A stretch of DNA of 64,000 nucleotides from Sorex araneus (taxonomy: Eukaryota > Chordata > Mammalia > Eulipotyphla > Soricidae). The stretch covers positions 151,584,919 through 151,648,918 of the forward strand of contig NC_073306.1 of assembly GCF_027595985.1 (NCBI RefSeq), written 5' to 3'. Position 1 is the stretch's first letter. Each line of letters starts with the position of its first letter. This document shows positions 9,773-19,964 of this stretch, piece by piece. Position numbers and translations under genes: made by a program. Under the pieces are notes generated by a model that saw only the letters and a list, made by a program, of their open reading frames with translations, was not told the origin of the DNA and ran no database searches.

Positions 9773-11159
9773 CGGGACTTGAAATTCTTAGAGGAAAGTG
9801 GCAGAAGAATCGTGATTCTCCCCTCCATCCTCAGAACTGAAGTAACAGCAACCCTGTCAAAATAGGAAAGCAAGACAGAAGAATGGGCTGGGTTGGGCAT
9901 CGGGTACTAGACATGTGCTTAAAATGGGACAAACTAGCAGGACTGCCCAATCCCCTCCAAAATCCGGTGAGTCTGAGGGAGGTTTCTAGAGCAGTGGTCA
10001 TCAGAGAAGGAAGAGCAATGACGAAGGAGAATCTTGTTCTGGACTGCATTTTTACACCCCGGCACTCTCAACATCTGGGGCTCCGTCATTCTCCACTGTG
10101 GGGCTGTCCTTGCTCTTTGGAACATTCAGTAGCTTTTACCCAAGCCGTGACACCCTTGAATGTTCAAAACCCAGAGTTTGCTTTTGTAAGAACAAGTCCC
10201 TAGAAAAACCATGGAGTTGGGCAAAAGTATCAGACACACTCATATGTGCCAGTGTCAGTTCTGGAGCTACTAAGGTGCTGTGGACTGTGATCATGGACCT
10301 GTATATCCACGCATCTAAATCACATGACCCCCTCCTGGTACCTATCTAATTCCAAGGAGTCAGTTCTCACCTTGATTCCACATCCTCCCAGGGACAGCCT
10401 GGCCCGAAGAATTGCAAAGCGAGTTATTTTGGGTATGTGGCTCACCTCCTTGTACTCTTCCCTGGGGACAGCCAACAAACACTGGGTGTATGTTCTGAGC
10501 AGAGCCTAGGCCTTGGTGGGACTCCACACCTAACTGCGAATTTTGATCATCAAAGCTTTTAGAGAAGGAAAAAGGAAGGACTGTTAGGATTCCTTCCAGG
10601 GCCCTCAAAATGTGGCGCTCTGAGGATAATCTGGAGAGAAAGATCTTGTTCCGACATCCAGGCCATAGTGAGGAATTCAGAGCATCCACGAATGCTTCTG
10701 AGAGTTTTAAGTCATGTGCACTGTTGCATCAGCTTCCTGAGGTTACGTCTCTGAACAGAAGGGTTCCACCTTTCCAAACCTTCATGTGAGCGGGCAGGAA
10801 AAAGGCTCAGGTGCCCCCCAGGCCTGACCTCCACTGTCCTCCAGGCTCTCAGCTCCCTCATGTCCCTCTCCAGCTCTCCCGGTCAGTGGATAGCCTTCTC
10901 TTTGCTCTCTGTCTCTTTTCCTGCAGTGTGCTGGCATTGCTTTAAATGCTATCTATTTTATGAGTGCAGGCTCACACCTCTTCAAATATACATCACAGCA
11001 CCACACCCACCACCACAGTACCAATAACCCACATCACAGTCCGCTGGTGGCACCTCACCTCTACTCTTTGTTCCCTTCCCTTCCCTTCTCCTTCTATAAC
11101 CTCTATTCGACAGTCATAATAAAAGAATTCAATTTGGCTATGTCTGGGCAATTATTTTG
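9773..11159. other. Mostly single-copy DNA, no gene recognised
   Basis: Several frames of 60-109 codons occur on both strands, overlap one another and show no domain. A short pyrimidine-rich CCCTT run lies near 11070. An L1 3'-end-like stretch may occur near 10965-11110 ('cagcaccacacccaccacca'). Confidence 0.4.
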
Positions 11160-11336
11160 CTCCTTACTTTGGGGGTGGGGACTTCCAAGTGATGCTCAGG
11201 GCTAGCCGGGGGCTACTCCTGCTGATTCTCAATGAGGCCAGTGTGAGGGCCTGAGGATGTGGTGATGCTCAGCCCTGTGGTGCCAGGGATTCAGCCATGG
11301 CTGGATGCATCAGCCTCTGCACTATCTCTCCAGTCC
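11160..11336 (-). mobile_element. SINE-A, old diverged, antisense
   Basis: 'agtgatgctcagggctagcc', 'gtggtgccagggattcagcc' and 'gcactatctctccagtcc' preserve the antisense SINE order despite divergence. Confidence 0.75.
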
Positions 11337-12250
11337 TTATCTTGTCTCTCCATACTCACCTTTTACTGAAATCATCTGGTATGTATATATATTTTCCTTC
11401 TGATACTTCACTGAGAACAATTCACTCTAGTTACATCTAAGTTTCTGACAAAGGCAAGATTTCATCTTTCTTCTAGTTGAGTAATCTTACTCAGTTGAGT
11501 AACATTTCACTGGGTATGTCAATATAAAGTTAACCTTTTTCTTTCAGACTACATATGATTGAGGTACTGTGATTTTTAATACTGTTGATGCATAAATCGT
11601 TCCAACACCACACCCACCTCGAGCGCCTGTTCCCTTTCACCAATGTCCTAAGGTTCCCGCCCCCCACATTTCCGCCCCCACCCAAACCCACACACCCTGT
11701 AACCTCAGTTCCATGGACAAACTTACAAGTTCAGTTGCCTTTGGCCATTTGTTACTCCCTTACTGTGATGTTCAACGTAGGAGAGAGATCATCCTGCCTC
11801 TGTCCCTTTCCCTCGGGTTGACTCCATTCAGCAAGATACTCTAGTTCATCCATGTCCTTTATTGTATATAGTATTCCACTGTGTAAATATAGCATAGCTT
11901 CTTAATCCAGTCATCATAGTTGGGCACTGGGGTTGTTTCCATGTCTTGGTTATTATACAAGTGCTGCAAGGAACATAGGTGTGAATGCATCCTTTTGAAT
12001 GAATAATTTCCTGTTTAGAGGGTAGATGCCAAGGAGTGGTCTTGCTGGGTTGTCCGGGAGTTCAACTCTCCGTGTGGCTTTTCATAGACGTTGAACCAGC
12101 CAATATTCCCACCAACAGTGATTGAGGGCTCCTTTCTCACCTCATCCCTGCCAGTCACTGGCTCTTCCCAGACTTTTTCATATGTACTATTCCACTAGTA
12201 TGAGATAATATCCCACTGTTGTTTTGATTTGCATTTCTTTAATAAGGGAC

Positions 12251-12493
12251 GGACTAGAGCGATAGCACAGCGGGTAGGGCGTTTGCTTTGCACACGGTCA
12301 ACCCCAGTTCGGTTCCTCCATCCCTCCTGGAGAGCATGGCAAGCTACCGAGAGTATCCCGGCCACACAGCAGAGCCTGGCAAGCTACCTGGCATATTTGA
12401 TATGCCACAAACAGTAACAAGAAGTCTCACAATGGAGACATAACTGGTGCCCCCTCGAGCAAATCGATGAACAATGGGATGACAGTGCTACAG
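12251..12493 (+). mobile_element. SINE-R, full length, perfect TSD
   Basis: Head agcgatagcacagcgggtag, RTE-leader body (gagcatggcaagctaccgag; gatatgcc), RTE tail (ctcgagcaaatcgatgaac) and acagtgctacag end. It is flanked by identical 11-bp copies of taataagggac at 12240-12250 and 12494-12504, which fix both borders. It lies in the antisense L1. Confidence 0.96.
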
Positions 12494-12741
12494 TAATAAG
12501 GGACAATGAACACTCTCGTAAGCCTGTCAGCTATCTGTATGTCTTCTTTGGGGAAGTGTCTAATCATTTCCTCTCCCCATATTTTTTATGAGGTTATTGC
12601 ATTATTTTTAATCTTTGAGCTTCTTGACTTCATTATAAACCTTGGATATTAGCCCTTTGTTTTGTATACAAATATTTTTTCTCATTCATAGGTGTCTTTC
12701 CTTTTGAGCTTGCGTTTCTTTTCTTTAGAAAAAAAAATTTT

Positions 12742-12918
12742 TTTTTTTTTTGCTGTTGTTTTTGTTTCACACTCGGCAATGCTCAGAGTTACTTCTGGCT
12801 CTGTGGTAAGGAACTACTCCTGGCAGTGCTCAGGGGAACATATGGGGTGCTGGGGATCAAACCCAGGTTAGCTGCATGCAGAGCAAATGCCATACCTGCT
12901 GTATTATCTCTCGAGCCC
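12742..12918 (-). mobile_element. SINE-A, antisense
   Basis: T-run, 'cactcggcaatgctcagag', 'gtgctcaggggaacatatgg', 'gatcaaacccaggttagctg' and 'tatctctcgagcccc'. Inserted between L1 segments that join as '...gcgtttctt' and 'gagtttcttttgccatgt'. Confidence 0.88.
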
Positions 12919-12984
12919 CAGTCTGAGTTTCTTTTGCCATGTAAAATCTTTTAAATTTGATGTAGTCCCATTTGTTTGTTTGTT

Positions 12985-13418
12985 TTTTTATTTTTTATTT
13001 TTTAAATTTTTTATTGAGTCACCATGTGGAATGTTACAAAGTTTTCAGGTTTAAATCTCAGTTATACAATGCTCGAATACCCATCCCTTCACCAGTGCTC
13101 ATATTCCACCACCAAGAATCTCAGTATAGCTCCACCCCGCCTCCTCACACCCCAAACCCCCCACACCCCTAGCCCCCCCCCTAAACACCCCCCCCCCCCC
13201 CGCCTGTGTAACTAATAAATTTCACTTTACTTTCACTTTGATTGCATACAATATTTCAACAAAACTCACTATTATTGTTTGGAGAGTCTCTCCCCTAAAG
13301 TCAGACCTGCTGAAAAGGAAGCATTAGATAATTTGTTTTCCATTGCTGAGGATGAAGAGGTATGAAGTCGAGTGACCACACTTAGCGGCCTCTCAGTTTT
13401 GGGTTTCTGTAATTTACC
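12985..13418 (-). mobile_element. Younger 5'-truncated L1 inserted into the older L1
   Basis: Long T-run, 'gagtcaccatgtggaatg', 'cacccatcccttcaccagtg'-type motif, C-rich tract (13130-13202) and the 3' UTR motif 'aaagtcagacctgctgaaaa'. Likely TSD: ccatttgtttgttt at about 12968-12981 and again at about 13417-13430, after which the older L1 resumes. Confidence 0.8.
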
Positions 13419-13770
13419 ATTTGTTTGTTTTTGTTCTCTTACTTCTGTGGTCAGCTTGTTGAAGACAGCTTTGATACTCATTTCCTGGAGAGTTATGCCC
13501 GGGTTTTCTTCGTGTATTTAATGGATTCTGGTCTAATCTTGAGGTCTTTAATCATTTTTTTAAATTAAATTTTGTGAATGGTGTGAGATATGGCTCCAAT
13601 TTCAATTTTTTAATATGTATTTATCATTTATGTAGTTTTCTCTACATCATTTGTTTAAGACTTTCCTTGTTCCACTTCATGTTTTGGCTCCTTTGTTATA
13701 GATTAACTGCCCATATATCTGAGGGTTTACATCAGGACTTTAAATTCTGCTCCATTGGTCTGTAAGTCTA

Positions 13771-13946
13771 TTTTTTTTTTTGTTTTTTTGGGTCACACCC
13801 GGCGATGCACAGGGGTTAATCCTGGCTCTGCACTCAGGAATTACCCCTGGTAGTGCTCAGGGGACCATATGGGATGCTGGAAATAGAACCCGGGTTGGCC
13901 GCATGCAAGGCAAATGCTCTCCCCGCTGTGCTATCACTCCAGTCCC
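13771..13946 (-). mobile_element. SINE-A, antisense, near-consensus, with TSD
   Basis: 'gggtcacacccggcgatgca', 'gtgctcaggggaccatatgg', 'acccgggttggccgcatgca'. Flanked by ctgtaagtctattttt at 13760-13775 and 13947-13962 (16 bp, the left copy merging with the T-tail). Confidence 0.95.
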
Positions 13947-14046
13947 CTGTAAGTCTATTTTTATTCCAGTCCCATGCAGTTCTGATTATTATAGCTTTGT
14001 AGTACAATTCTAATTTTCTTTCTCATTTTCTCTCTCTCTCTCTTTT

Positions 14047-14214
14047 TTTCTCTTTTTTGGGTCACACCCGGCTATGCACAGGCGTTACTCCTGGCTCATG
14101 CACTCAGGAATTACTCCTGGTGGTGCTCGGGGGACCATATGGGATGCAGGGAATCCAACCCAGGTCGGCTGCGTGCAAGGTAAATGCCCTACCCACTGTG
14201 CTATCACTCCAGCC
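14047..14214 (-). mobile_element. SINE-A, antisense, with TSD
   Basis: Near-consensus antisense SINE preceded by a (CT)n stretch. Repeated flank ctcattttct appears on both sides (near 14022 and 14216). Confidence 0.92.
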
Positions 14215-14714
14215 CCTCATTTTCTTTCTTTTCTTAGAAGTCCTTTGGCTATTTGTGGAGTTTTATGATTCCATGAAAGTTTTAGTAAAGTTTGTTCCAA
14301 ATACATGAAGAACATCATCAGAATTTTAATGGGGATTTATTGCCCTGGATCTATATAATGCTTTGGGGAGAAAGATCATTTTGACATTATTAATTCTTCC
14401 AATCCTTAAACAGGAAATATTTTTCCATTTCCTGGAGTCTTCTATTTCTTTCAACAGTGATTTATAATTTTCACTAGATAATTCTTTTAAGATAATTTGT
14501 AGATAATTGATTTATTTTTGGACACTTTTTTGAAAGGGTTGTCTTTCTTTTTTTTCTAGTTTGTTATTTGCATACATAAATGCGATTTTTGGTGTTTCTA
14601 TCTGTGCATTTTAATATTGTGGCCTGCTATGTTGCTATATTGATTCACTGTTTTTGAGTTTTTCTTTCTTTTTTTTTTTGATGAGGATTCTAGGGTTTTC
14701 TATATGATATTTTC

Positions 14715-14795
14715 ATATGGGATGCCAGGGATTGAATCTGGGTCAGCTGCATGCAAAGCAAGTGCCTTGCCCACTGTACTATCGTTCCAGTCCCA
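14715..14795 (-). mobile_element. SINE-A head fragment without tail
   Basis: Only the head-proximal half (catatgggatgccagggatt to ctatcgttccagtccc) is present. The tail half expected on the left is missing, and L1 sequence abuts directly at 'tattttcatat'. Compare the similar tail-less SINE at 20531-20671. Confidence 0.8.
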
Positions 14796-14976
14796 GGTCA
14801 TCATATAGTCTCTCACAGGTATTCGTTTTGGTCTCCCTTCTAATAGATGATCACGACCATTTCTCCATGTGCCTTCTTGCCATTTGTTTCTTCTTTGAAG
14901 AGGTGTCTGTTCGTGTCTTTAACCCACTTTTAAAACTAGGTTGTTCTTGGTATTGGCTTGTATATATTCTTTACAT

Positions 14977-15709
14977 CACTGTATCACTGTCATCCTGTTG
15001 TTCAATTTACTCAAGCGGGTGCCAGTAACGTCTTCATTCATCCCAGCCCTGAGATTTTAGCAGCCTCTCCTTACTTGTCTTTCCCAATGATTGGAGGCTC
15101 TTTAAGAGTCAGGGGAATGAGACCTGTTATTGTTATTGTATTTGGCATATTGAATACTCCATGGGGAGCTCGCCAGGCTCTTCTGTGTGGTGGGATACTC
15201 TTGGTAGCTTGCCGGGCTCTCCGAGAGACATATATACAAATCTCCCTTTATGATGATGTGTCACGCAGCTGCTTCTCCAGGAACATGTTCACTCATGCGT
15301 GAGGCTCGGCCCAAGTGTGTGGAAATCAGCCTAGAGCGTGGCAGCAGTTGGGTAGTGGAGGTCGGCTGCTGGGGCTGGGTCCCTTGGGGCGGGGACCCAG
15401 GAACCCAGCCTGCCCTCCTCTGGGCGCCCTGAGTGAAAACAGCCTGGTGCAGAGTCCGGTGGCCTGGTTATGGGGGCCTCATTTTATGCTCCCTTCCAGG
15501 AGAAGCAATGTGGAACGTTGTGATCTTGGACTCTGGGCTCAACAGGACCCGGGAGCAGAGATCCTCTGCCTGCTTCCCCCAGTCTTTGGCGACCCAGGGG
15601 TCACACCCATAAGCCACCTCCTGCTGGCGCCAGATAATCTCATCGGCCACCCTCCAGAACTCACGACTGCTTCTCCCGGAAGGGAGCATAAAATGAGGCC
15701 CCCATAGCC
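14977..15709 (-). mobile_element. NA-RTE with inverted 5' segment and TSD
   Basis: Minus-strand order is RTE 3' end (15035-14977), shared body, leader, and GC-rich 5' part up to the 'gggagcataaaatgaggccc' box at about 15467-15500. Then 15510-15709 carries an opposite-facing leader segment ending in a second copy of that box (15683-15702). Flanks attctttacat (14966-14976) and attctttatat (15710-15720) enclose the whole, so both parts entered as one insertion. An inverted 5' part joined to a normal 3' part is the signature of twin priming. It interrupts the antisense L1. Confidence 0.85.
15467..15707. repeat. Inverted repeat arms within the NA-RTE
   Basis: Arms of about 40 bp, 15467-15508 (tatgggggcctcattttatg...) and 15664-15707 (...cataaaatgaggcccccata), are reverse complements with few mismatches. 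They are separated by about 155 bp of leader sequence. Confidence 0.85.
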
Positions 15710-15927
15710 ATTCTTTATATATCTTGGACACAACCCCTTGTTGCTGGGAGAATTGATTGCTTTTGGTTTCACAACAACAGTGTGTCTTCAGCCTTCTCCA
15801 TCAGACCCATGTTACTTAGGATTCCTCCCTCCCCCAGGTCAAGAGTTCTGGGATTCCTGCTTCCAGCTGGGGTTTACGGCCACGGCGTTTCATCCTGCAG
15901 TCTGCTGCCTGCGGAGACTGCAGGGGA
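15710..15927. other. End of antisense L1, then unassigned DNA
   Basis: 'attctttatatatcttggac' and 'accccttgttg' continue the antisense L1 to about 15760. The rest is unassigned single-copy sequence. Confidence 0.5.
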
Positions 15928-16195
15928 TCACGCTGGGTGAAATTAGTCAGAGGCTGAGGGACAATGGTAGAGCGGTCTCTCCCCTGAGTCCAGCATAAAG
16001 ACAGTGAGGGAGTAGCAAGTGGCCAATGATGACAGCCCTGAAGCCCAGCCTACAAATCTGCGTTTGCCAAGGGGGTAGGGGAGGGGCGGGAGGGGAGTTG
16101 AGACACTGGTGGAGAGGCGCTGACCCTGGGTGGGGTGGAACACTGTATGCCTGAAACACTATCATTAACAGTGATGTCGATCACAGCGCCTAAGT
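15928..16195 (+). mobile_element. L1 3' end, sense
   Basis: 'gaaattagtcagaggctgag', 'gagcggtctctcccctgagt', G-rich tract, 'cactggtggagaggc', 'ggaacactgtatgcctgaaa', 'atcacagcgcctaagta'. Same 3'-end type as 59800-59905. No clear A-tail. Confidence 0.7.
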
Positions 16196-16498
16196 AATAT
16201 GGAGGGGAAGCAACGAGTGTGCGGGGGCCCGCGGGCCGCAAGCAGTGAGCTCAGCCGGGAGCTGCTGACACTACCTTCTCCCACGTGAAGGTGAAGTAGA
16301 GAGGTCTGGTCTGAAGGCGTTGGGAGGCGGGCAGGTGCACAGAGAAGCTGACGCAAGAATTGGAAAGAAATCCTTAAAGCGATGTGACTCCTGATTCCAA
16401 TGCAGCCCTGGGTCCAGTGACACGTCCTGCTCTGGGCTCCCCGAGCCCCCTGTACTAGAGCTCCTCATGTGGATGCAGGAAAAATATAAATGAATAAC
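16196..16498. other. Single-copy stretch, no gene recognised
   Basis: GC-rich DNA without a repeat signature. Overlapping short frames lack recognisable domains. Confidence 0.4.
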
Positions 16499-16749
16499 TG
16501 TAGCACTGTAGCACTGCCGTCCCACTGTTCATTGATTTGCTCGAGCGGGCACCAGTAACGTCTCCATAGTGAGACTTCTTGTTACTGTTTTTGGCATATT
16601 GAATATGCCACGGGTAGCTTGCCAGGCTCTGCTGTGTGGGCGGGACACTCTCGGTAGCTTGCTGGGATCCCAAGAGGAATGGAGGAATCGAACCTGGGCC
16701 GGCCATGTGCAAGGCAAATGCCCTACCTGCTGTGCTATGGCTCCGGCCC
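16499..16749 (-). mobile_element. SINE-R, antisense, full length
   Basis: Reads tagcactgtagcactg (tail repeats), gatttgctcgagcgggcacc, cagtaacgtctcc, the body (gaatatgcc; ggtagcttgccaggctct; actctcggtagcttgctggg), B box ggaatcgaacctgggc and head to ctccggcccc. Confidence 0.93.
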
Positions 16750-17445
16750 CTATACTGGAAAAAGCCCAGGCTAGAATAACTAAGTAAATCAGGCAGCGCA
16801 TATCAGCCCTCAGCCCAAGGACTGGTGCTAGTGTGCTAGTGTGAAGAGTGGAAACCACTGGTTTTAAGACTCCTGGTGCCCCGACTTCCCAGCTGTGGGG
16901 TCACCCACAGTCCTGTGCTAAGAAAGGTTGCACGGGAAGACTCCCCATCCATTACCCCCGTCTCTTAGCTGTGGGCCCCCCACAGTTTAGGACAAATGAG
17001 TCCACGGGGTGTCTGATTCCAGGGTTCTCCAGCTCTGGGTCACCCTCACTGGGGCTCCCAGGTCAAAGCCCTGGTGAAACCAAAGTCACCTACACAAGCT
17101 GAGGTCACCCTATCCCCTGGGAACTGTAGCAGCATCTCGGACATGGCTCCCGCTTATACCACCACACAACTGTGCTGCATCATGGGGGCAACCATGGGAG
17201 GAGGCGCTACCCTCGCGAGACTTCCTGCACCCCCTCCATGACGCCCATGCCTCCCTTATCCCTGGCCCTTCCTGCCATAAGTCCCCTTCCTCCCCTTCCC
17301 GGGGTCCCTGTTGCTGGCCATGGAAACAGCTGGATTCAGTAACCCACAGAAGACTCCCAAGCCCAGGAATTTATGCTTCAACCTCACTGAATTGGGGGGG
17401 AGGGTGGAACACGAGAAATAACATTCTATTCTGCTTTGAAGATAT
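16750..17445. other. Single-copy GC-rich stretch
   Basis: Contains three spaced copies of an 'agctgtggg...cccacag'-like word (near 16889, 16968, 17030), possibly an old degenerate duplication. No gene recognised. Confidence 0.4.
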
Positions 17446-17697
17446 ATAGCACTGTCTGTAGCACTGTCGTCCCGTTGTTCATTGATTTGCTCGAGCAAGC
17501 AACAGTAACATCTCCATAGTGAGACTTGTTACTGTTTTGGGCATATCAAATACGCCACGGGTATCTGGCCAGGCTCTGCTGTGCAGCCAGGATACTCTCA
17601 GTAGCTTGCCGGGCTCTTCGAGAGGGATGGAGGAATCGAACCCGGGTCTGCCGTGTGCAAGGCAAATGCCCTACCCGCTGTGCTATCGCTCCAGTCC
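17446..17697 (-). mobile_element. SINE-R, antisense, full length
   Basis: Tail repeats (tatagcactgtctgtagcac), RTE 3' segment (gatttgctcgagcaagcaac), leader body (atatcaaatacgcc), B box gaatcgaacccgggt and head tgctatcgctccagtcc. Confidence 0.94.
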
Positions 17698-18363
17698 ATA
17701 GTTCTTTTTATACCAGCAAAAGGTGTGTGACTTGCCAAATGCCCAGATGATGGTTATCTTCTTTAAGCCATAAATTATTTTAAAATTAAGTTAGGTCTAT
17801 GGGCTTTGCTCTCTATATAATGCTAGTGCACGTTTAACGGCCTGCAGTATAGTCGTAGAGTGTAAACATAACTTTTCTGTGCACTGGGAAACAAAACCAT
17901 TCGTGTGATCCTCTCACTGTCATGATCTGGACATAAACACACAATGTCTCTGGGTGTGTGACAGAATATTGGCAAACGCCCAGGCTAGACCCTCTCGCCG
18001 TGTCTGAGAGGCAGCCGGGGAGAGTGACAGTGGTGAGTGGGTGAGCGGCCTCCGAGATCTCACACAACCGTGTTGCTCTCTGAGCCCCAGTGTCTGCTGG
18101 GTCAGAGAGAGAGAGAGAGAGAGAGAGCAGGGAATGAGTACCTGAGAAGTAAATACTTGATAGAAAGCCTCTTTGCTCCCTCATGGCCGGGAGCTTTCTC
18201 TTGAGGGGCTTATGTTCCCAGGCTCCCAGTTCAGTGCTATTTAGCATCTCGATTTGTCAGTAACGCACAGGGTACCCACCATTTGCCGGATTTGGTCTAG
18301 ACTCCTCAGGGGAACAAATGTCCAGAGGTCAGTTACATATGTTACGTTTTAAAATAAGATTTT
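17698..18363. other. Single-copy stretch with (GA)n
   Basis: A GA microsatellite lies at 18104-18126. An antisense frame of 137 codons (17834-18247) runs through it and owes its SLSLS tract to the repeat. I do not consider it a gene. Confidence 0.45.
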
Positions 18364-18545
18364 GCTGGGGTTGGAGTGATAGTACAGCAGGTAGGGGGCT
18401 TGCCTTAGATGCGGCTGTCCTGGGTTTGATCCCCATATGACTTCCTGGGCCCCACCAGGAGTGACCCCTGAGCGAAGAGCCAAGAGTAAGCCCTGCACAT
18501 GGCCGGGTGAGGCCCAGGAATAACAAAACCAACAACAACAAAATA
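18364..18545 (+). mobile_element. SINE-A, sense
   Basis: 'gttggagtgatagtacagca', 'ctgtcctgggtttgatcccc', 'accaggagtgacccctgagc', then an AAC-rich tail. Confidence 0.9.
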
Positions 18546-18567
18546 TTTTAAGTAATAAGCATCAGGA

Positions 18568-18776
18568 TCCAGAGAGACAGTACAGCAACAAAGCACTTGC
18601 CTTGCATGTACCCAACCTGGGTTCAATCCCTGGCACCCCATATTGGTCTCCCGGGAGTGAACCCTGAGCACATAGCCAGGAGTAAGTTTTGAGCACCACT
18701 GGGTGTGGCTCAAAAAATGAGAGAGAGACACACACACAGACAGAGAGAGACACAGAGAGAGAAAGACAGAGAGAGA
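18568..18776 (+). mobile_element. SINE-A, sense, with GA/CA tail
   Basis: 'ccagagagacagtacagca', 'acccaacctgggttcaatcc', 'gagcacatagccaggagtaa', then a tail expanded into GA/CA dinucleotides (18719-18776). Confidence 0.88.
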
Positions 18777-19016
18777 ATCACCTTGTTTGCCTCCAATGCG
18801 ATATATAAAAATATCTGACCTAAGAAAATCGCTGCTCTGGCCTAGGATTCATGCAGCCCAGAAATAACAGGCTGTGGCAGCACAGGTCTTGCTTAGCAAT
18901 ACTGCTTTTATCTAGAGATCTCGGCACATCCCCAGGCTTCCTCGGGTCTGGGTGTGTGCACATAATTCTGGTCAAGGAGCATTACCGAAATCCCTGGGAA
19001 ATGGCCCCAGAGGAAG
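18777..19016. other. Single-copy stretch
   Basis: No feature recognised. Confidence 0.4.
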
Positions 19017-19475
19017 CACTGATTTGTCAGGGTTCTCCAGGGAATTGGAGCAATAGGCAACTCGTACTGGGATGTGGGGATTTGTTAGGAGGAATAGCCA
19101 TCTGCATGAGTGGGAGGCAGAGAAGTCCCTGGAGATGCCACCTGCAAGCTGATGCCAAGGGTCACTGGTTGTGCCCAAGAGTCTGCGTGCAGAAGCCCAA
19201 GAAGGGCACTGTGGATGCTGCTCATGTAAATCCCAGCTTGGGGGAAAGAGATGATAAATGAGTTGTTCAGTTCACACAGTGAACACCTGTAGTTTCAGTC
19301 AAACTGCCACAGATTCGACCACGTCCAACCACTCTGGGAAGGGCCATTCACTTCATCGGATCCACTGATTCAAATGCCAGTTTATCTGGAAACACTGGCA
19401 GACACACCTAGAGACAATGTTTAGCATCTTTTTCACCCTGGTGAGAAGACACATAAAATTCACCACCACAGAGAG
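19017..19475 (+). mobile_element. Ancient mammalian interspersed repeat
   Basis: 'tttgtcagggttctccaggg' through 'actgattcaaatgccagttt', 'cagacacacctagagacaat' and 'acacataaaattcaccacca' follow a repeat I recognise as widespread in mammals and ending near 'acacataaaattaacc'. I cannot name the family with certainty. Confidence 0.6.
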
Positions 19476-19964
19476 AGATGGAGCCTCCTTCTTTTCTCCT
19501 TTCTGCTGGCCAGGGTTTTGATTGATGGCTGGAGCTGCTGCAGCCATCTTGGGCCACAAGTTGAACTTGAAAAATTGAAAATAGGTGTCATGAACAGCAG
19601 GGCACAGCACAGGAAGGACCTGGCTGCCCAATGCCATGGTGCACCGTACCAGCCCTACACGGGCTTCCCTCTGCCGCTGAGATCACAAACAACCTTTCCT
19701 GGGTTTAAGTTCTTATTAGTTTGGATGTTTCGAGCATTTGCAGATAAACTTCTTCATAACTGGTAAAATGCCATTCAGTGGAATATTTCTGTGCTGCTTC
19801 TTGTCCCACATTTCTGGCCCATATGAATATAATGAGTTTAAACACACACGCCCCCATCCATCCCTCCTTTCAAGGAAGGTCTGGCTACAGTTCTGCAAAC
19901 TGAATAGCAGGACAGGAGGTGGGAGAGAGAGGCAAGGACAGATCCAAAACTCCAGGCAGCACAA
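19476..19964. other. Unassigned stretch with possible ancient repeat
   Basis: 'ggctggagctgctgcagcca' with 'tcttgggccacaag' (19529 onwards) resembles another old mammalian repeat. The remainder looks single copy. Confidence 0.4.

Larger units (their letters stand above)
11337..14976 (-). mobile_element. Antisense L1, host of several younger insertions
   Basis: Read from its 3' end, with 3' UTR near 11340-11900, antisense ORF2 C-terminal part ('tattcccaccaacagtgatt' near 12102; 'ttggatattagccctttgtt' near 12643), then ORF2 interior ('attttgtgaatggtgtgaga' near 13569; 'attatagctttgtagtacaa' near 13988). It continues across insertions at 12251-12493, 12742-12918, 12985-13418, 13771-13946, 14047-14214 and 14715-14795. 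It reappears after the NA-RTE at 15710. No coding capacity remains. Confidence 0.8.
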
